Origin: Anaerolineae bacterium
GTDB lineage: Bacteria; Chloroflexota; Anaerolineae; Aggregatilineales; Phototrophicaceae
NCBI GenBank assembly: GCA_022823165.1
Contig: JAJDXR010000062.1
Location: forward strand, 47,147 to 111,146
Reading direction: 5' to 3'
Length of the DNA: 64,000 nucleotides
This document shows positions 62,666-64,000 of this stretch, one piece after another. The notes under the pieces are model-generated. The model ran no database searches, was not told where the DNA came from, and saw only the letters and a list, made by a program, of their open reading frames with translations. Each line of letters begins with the position of its first letter. Position 1 is the stretch's first letter. Both the position numbers and the translations under genes were made by a program.

Positions 62666-62784
62666 GCATAAAAAATCTGTAAGACTTCCTTTTTCAACTA
62701 CTATCGCTCCTTTATTGTAGTACAATGCTGTGCGCAAGTTAGAACATCTGTAAGGATTAGGCCAATTCGTCGAATTGCCAACTC

Positions 62785-63873
62785 ATGGACATTACTATGG
62801 AATTAGGCAACTTCATATCTTTCAGCTTCTTTGAACTCACAACGCAGGATTTTGAATTCCTCGTATATCGGCGACCCTATCTGTCTCAGGAAAGACGTGC
62901 AGACAATTCCGGTTTATCGAAGCATCAGCTTCCTGCAGAAACCAGTTTGGAATACCAAGAGGCAAACTATCTGCCGTACTGGGTCGGATTTGAAAGTGGC
63001 GTTGACTTGGATTCGTTTCAGTGCCACTCTAGTTTCAATCCATACGTAACCTGCAAGTATTTGTACAAGCTCCTGAAATTAAACTGTGAATCCTTCATCG
63101 GGCAGATTGAGTTTACGCTCCCCTCAAAACATGAGTTTACGCGACGAACTATTGAGTTCGTGATTGCATCCTTTGACGAAGGTAATCAGATCATTTCAAT
63201 CCAACCTTACTACTTGAAGTCAAAGGGGCGTTTTGGCTTCTTAGCAGACTTTAGATTCCGAGCTGAATGGCGTTACAGACATAGCAGAAACGCTCGTAAA
63301 CTGTCGTTGACTCTAGATCGCCAAGGAAGAAGAAACAAGAGCTTTTATATCGATCGATATGAACTCATTATGAGATTTGTTCTCACTCATCAAGACTCAC
63401 TGTTTTGCCTCGGCGACCACTTAACGATAGTTCCTGAAATGAGCTTGCTAGAAGTTCAACAGTTGGATGCCAAGCGTTATGTATTTGGGAATTCCGGCGT
63501 AGATACAGTTCAGTTAAGAGGAATTAGAAAAAACGGTCCGTTCCGATCTGTCGAGAATAGGGCAAAGGCGTATTTCATATTTCGCGAAGAGGATCGACGG
63601 TATTCCAATGATCTGTTTCGTGCCCTTCGTGGCGACACATTCCCGAGCAACTTTCCCGGAATGGAAAAGATATTTGGATTTCGGTTTGACGGTACTAATG
63701 TTGGCGGAACCGCAATAGAACACTTTGACAGGGCTAGTATTGATTCAGCTATTTCTAAAGTAATTGAGGACGCCGGTGACCGTACGGCTGTGCCTGTCTT
63801 TCTGTCACCGTTTAACAAGTTTAGTAACAGTGACAAAGACCGCAGAACTTACATTGAGACTAGGTTCTGTTGA
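62785..63873 (+). pseudogene. Probable prokaryotic Argonaute, N-terminal part, cut by an insertion sequence
   Basis: The frame of 362 codons is AT-rich and ends where an IS element begins (about 63863), so the last residues (R-F-C) are IS-derived. By eye the segment R-F-G-F-L-A-D-F-R-F, then K-L-S-L-T-L-D-R and F-Y-I-D-R-Y (about 150-195), resembles N/L1 regions of long pAgos. L-R-G-I-R-K-N-G-P-F (about 248-257) followed by F-P-G-M resembles the L2-MID entry. A-V-P-V-F-L-S-P-F and R-R-T-Y at the break resemble the start of the MID Y-x3-K region. The PIWI domain would lie beyond the IS. Function is inferred, not proven. Confidence 0.5.
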
Positions 63874-64000
63874 TATTTTGACATGCGGATTTCACAAATG
63901 CGTAAAATAGTCTTATGACATACATAAGACTATCTGACAAACAGTGGACGAAAATTCGGGAATTCCTGGTTCAGGAGCCGAATGTTTATCTGGGCAAGGA
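63863..64000 (+). mobile_element. IS5-type insertion sequence, left part
   Basis: The left end appears to be GGTTCTGTTGATATTTTGAC at 63863, directly after a TA (63861-63862) in the interrupted gene. A transposase frame starts at 63915. Only the first 138 bases are in the window, so the right end and target duplication cannot be checked. Confidence 0.65.
63915..64000 (+). CDS. IS5/IS4-type transposase, N-terminal fragment
   Basis: The reading frame M-T-Y-I-R-L-S-D-K-Q-W-T-K-I-R-E-F-L continues to the window edge. L-S-D-x-Q-W-x-x-I-x-x-x-L is the opening of DUF4096-type IS5-family transposases. The ATG lies inside a perfect 9-bp inverted repeat (AGTCTTATG 63909-63917 and CATAAGACT 63923-63931), which could hide the start codon in read-through transcripts. 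Confidence 0.75.
   Translation, partial: MTYIRLSDKQWTKIREFLVQEPNVYLGK

Overview
The window reads as a chromosomal segment of a moderately GC-rich bacterium with dense gene packing. A member of the Chloroflexota (Anaerolineae-like) is my best guess. The guess rests on the gene mix: a bacterial translin next to a DUF3467 protein, a fused serine hydroxymethyltransferase/GcvT protein, an FbpABC-type iron transporter, and an rplJ-rplL operon that is not linked to rpoBC. This is inference; no rRNA gene is present to settle it.

Layout. Positions 1-2035: end of gatB, ssb and a catalytically degenerate SDR protein. 2054-3782 (minus): MBL hydrolase, mug and dut, a nucleotide/DNA-hygiene cluster. 3853-7588: secreted protein, GNAT, alpha/beta hydrolase and an unknown gene. 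7585-10215 (minus): a compact three-gene operon encoding an E2-like (UBC-fold) protein, a JAB/JAMM protein and an E1-like ThiF protein, i.e. a bacterial ubiquitin-like conjugation system. 10607-14458: iron ABC transporter. 14614-16529: a DarG/DarT toxin-antitoxin pair in antitoxin-first order. 16558-18775: two-component system. 19126-22305: def, GNAT and S9 peptidase. 22297-31205: MarR, dehydrogenase, rsmG, Nudix, YCII, DUF3467-translin, a MEMO-like protein, the L10 leader with rplJ-rplL, and an HATPase protein. 31304-42653: hydroxyacid dehydrogenase, greA, ECF sigma/anti-sigma, mgsA, glycosyltransferase, lytic transglycosylase, exonuclease and a DUF255 thioredoxin protein. 42856-52097: ftsH, an EF-G paralogue, an SGNH hydrolase and the SHMT-GcvT fusion. 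52117-53761: a decayed TrkA-type channel gene and an AEC transporter. 54116-56490: a TIR-domain protein, a small DNA-binding protein, a CYTH protein and an unknown. 56607-62665: MDR reductase, acyl-CoA dehydrogenase, methylmalonyl-CoA epimerase, and csoR-copA copper resistance. 62785-64000: a probable prokaryotic Argonaute cut off by an IS5-type insertion sequence.

Defence-related genes (DarTG, TIR, Argonaute-like) sit in patches that look clearly more AT-rich than their surroundings, which suggests lateral acquisition. Several gene-poor gaps carry a dispersed repeat family. One part is a MITE-like element with inverted termini (copies at 23972, 32339 and 47167, and an internal fragment at 58976). 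The other is short GC-rich palindromes of the form GTAGGGGCGA...TCGCCC, whose stem sequences vary in a compensated way. One palindrome appears as an insertion at the 3' end of the TIR gene when compared with a neighbouring empty copy.

The most interesting single item is the E2-JAB-E1 operon. Its gene order matches the last three genes of Bil-type anti-phage conjugation systems, but I find no ubiquitin-like modifier gene beside it. Its JAMM motif also carries a Gln in place of the second zinc-binding His.
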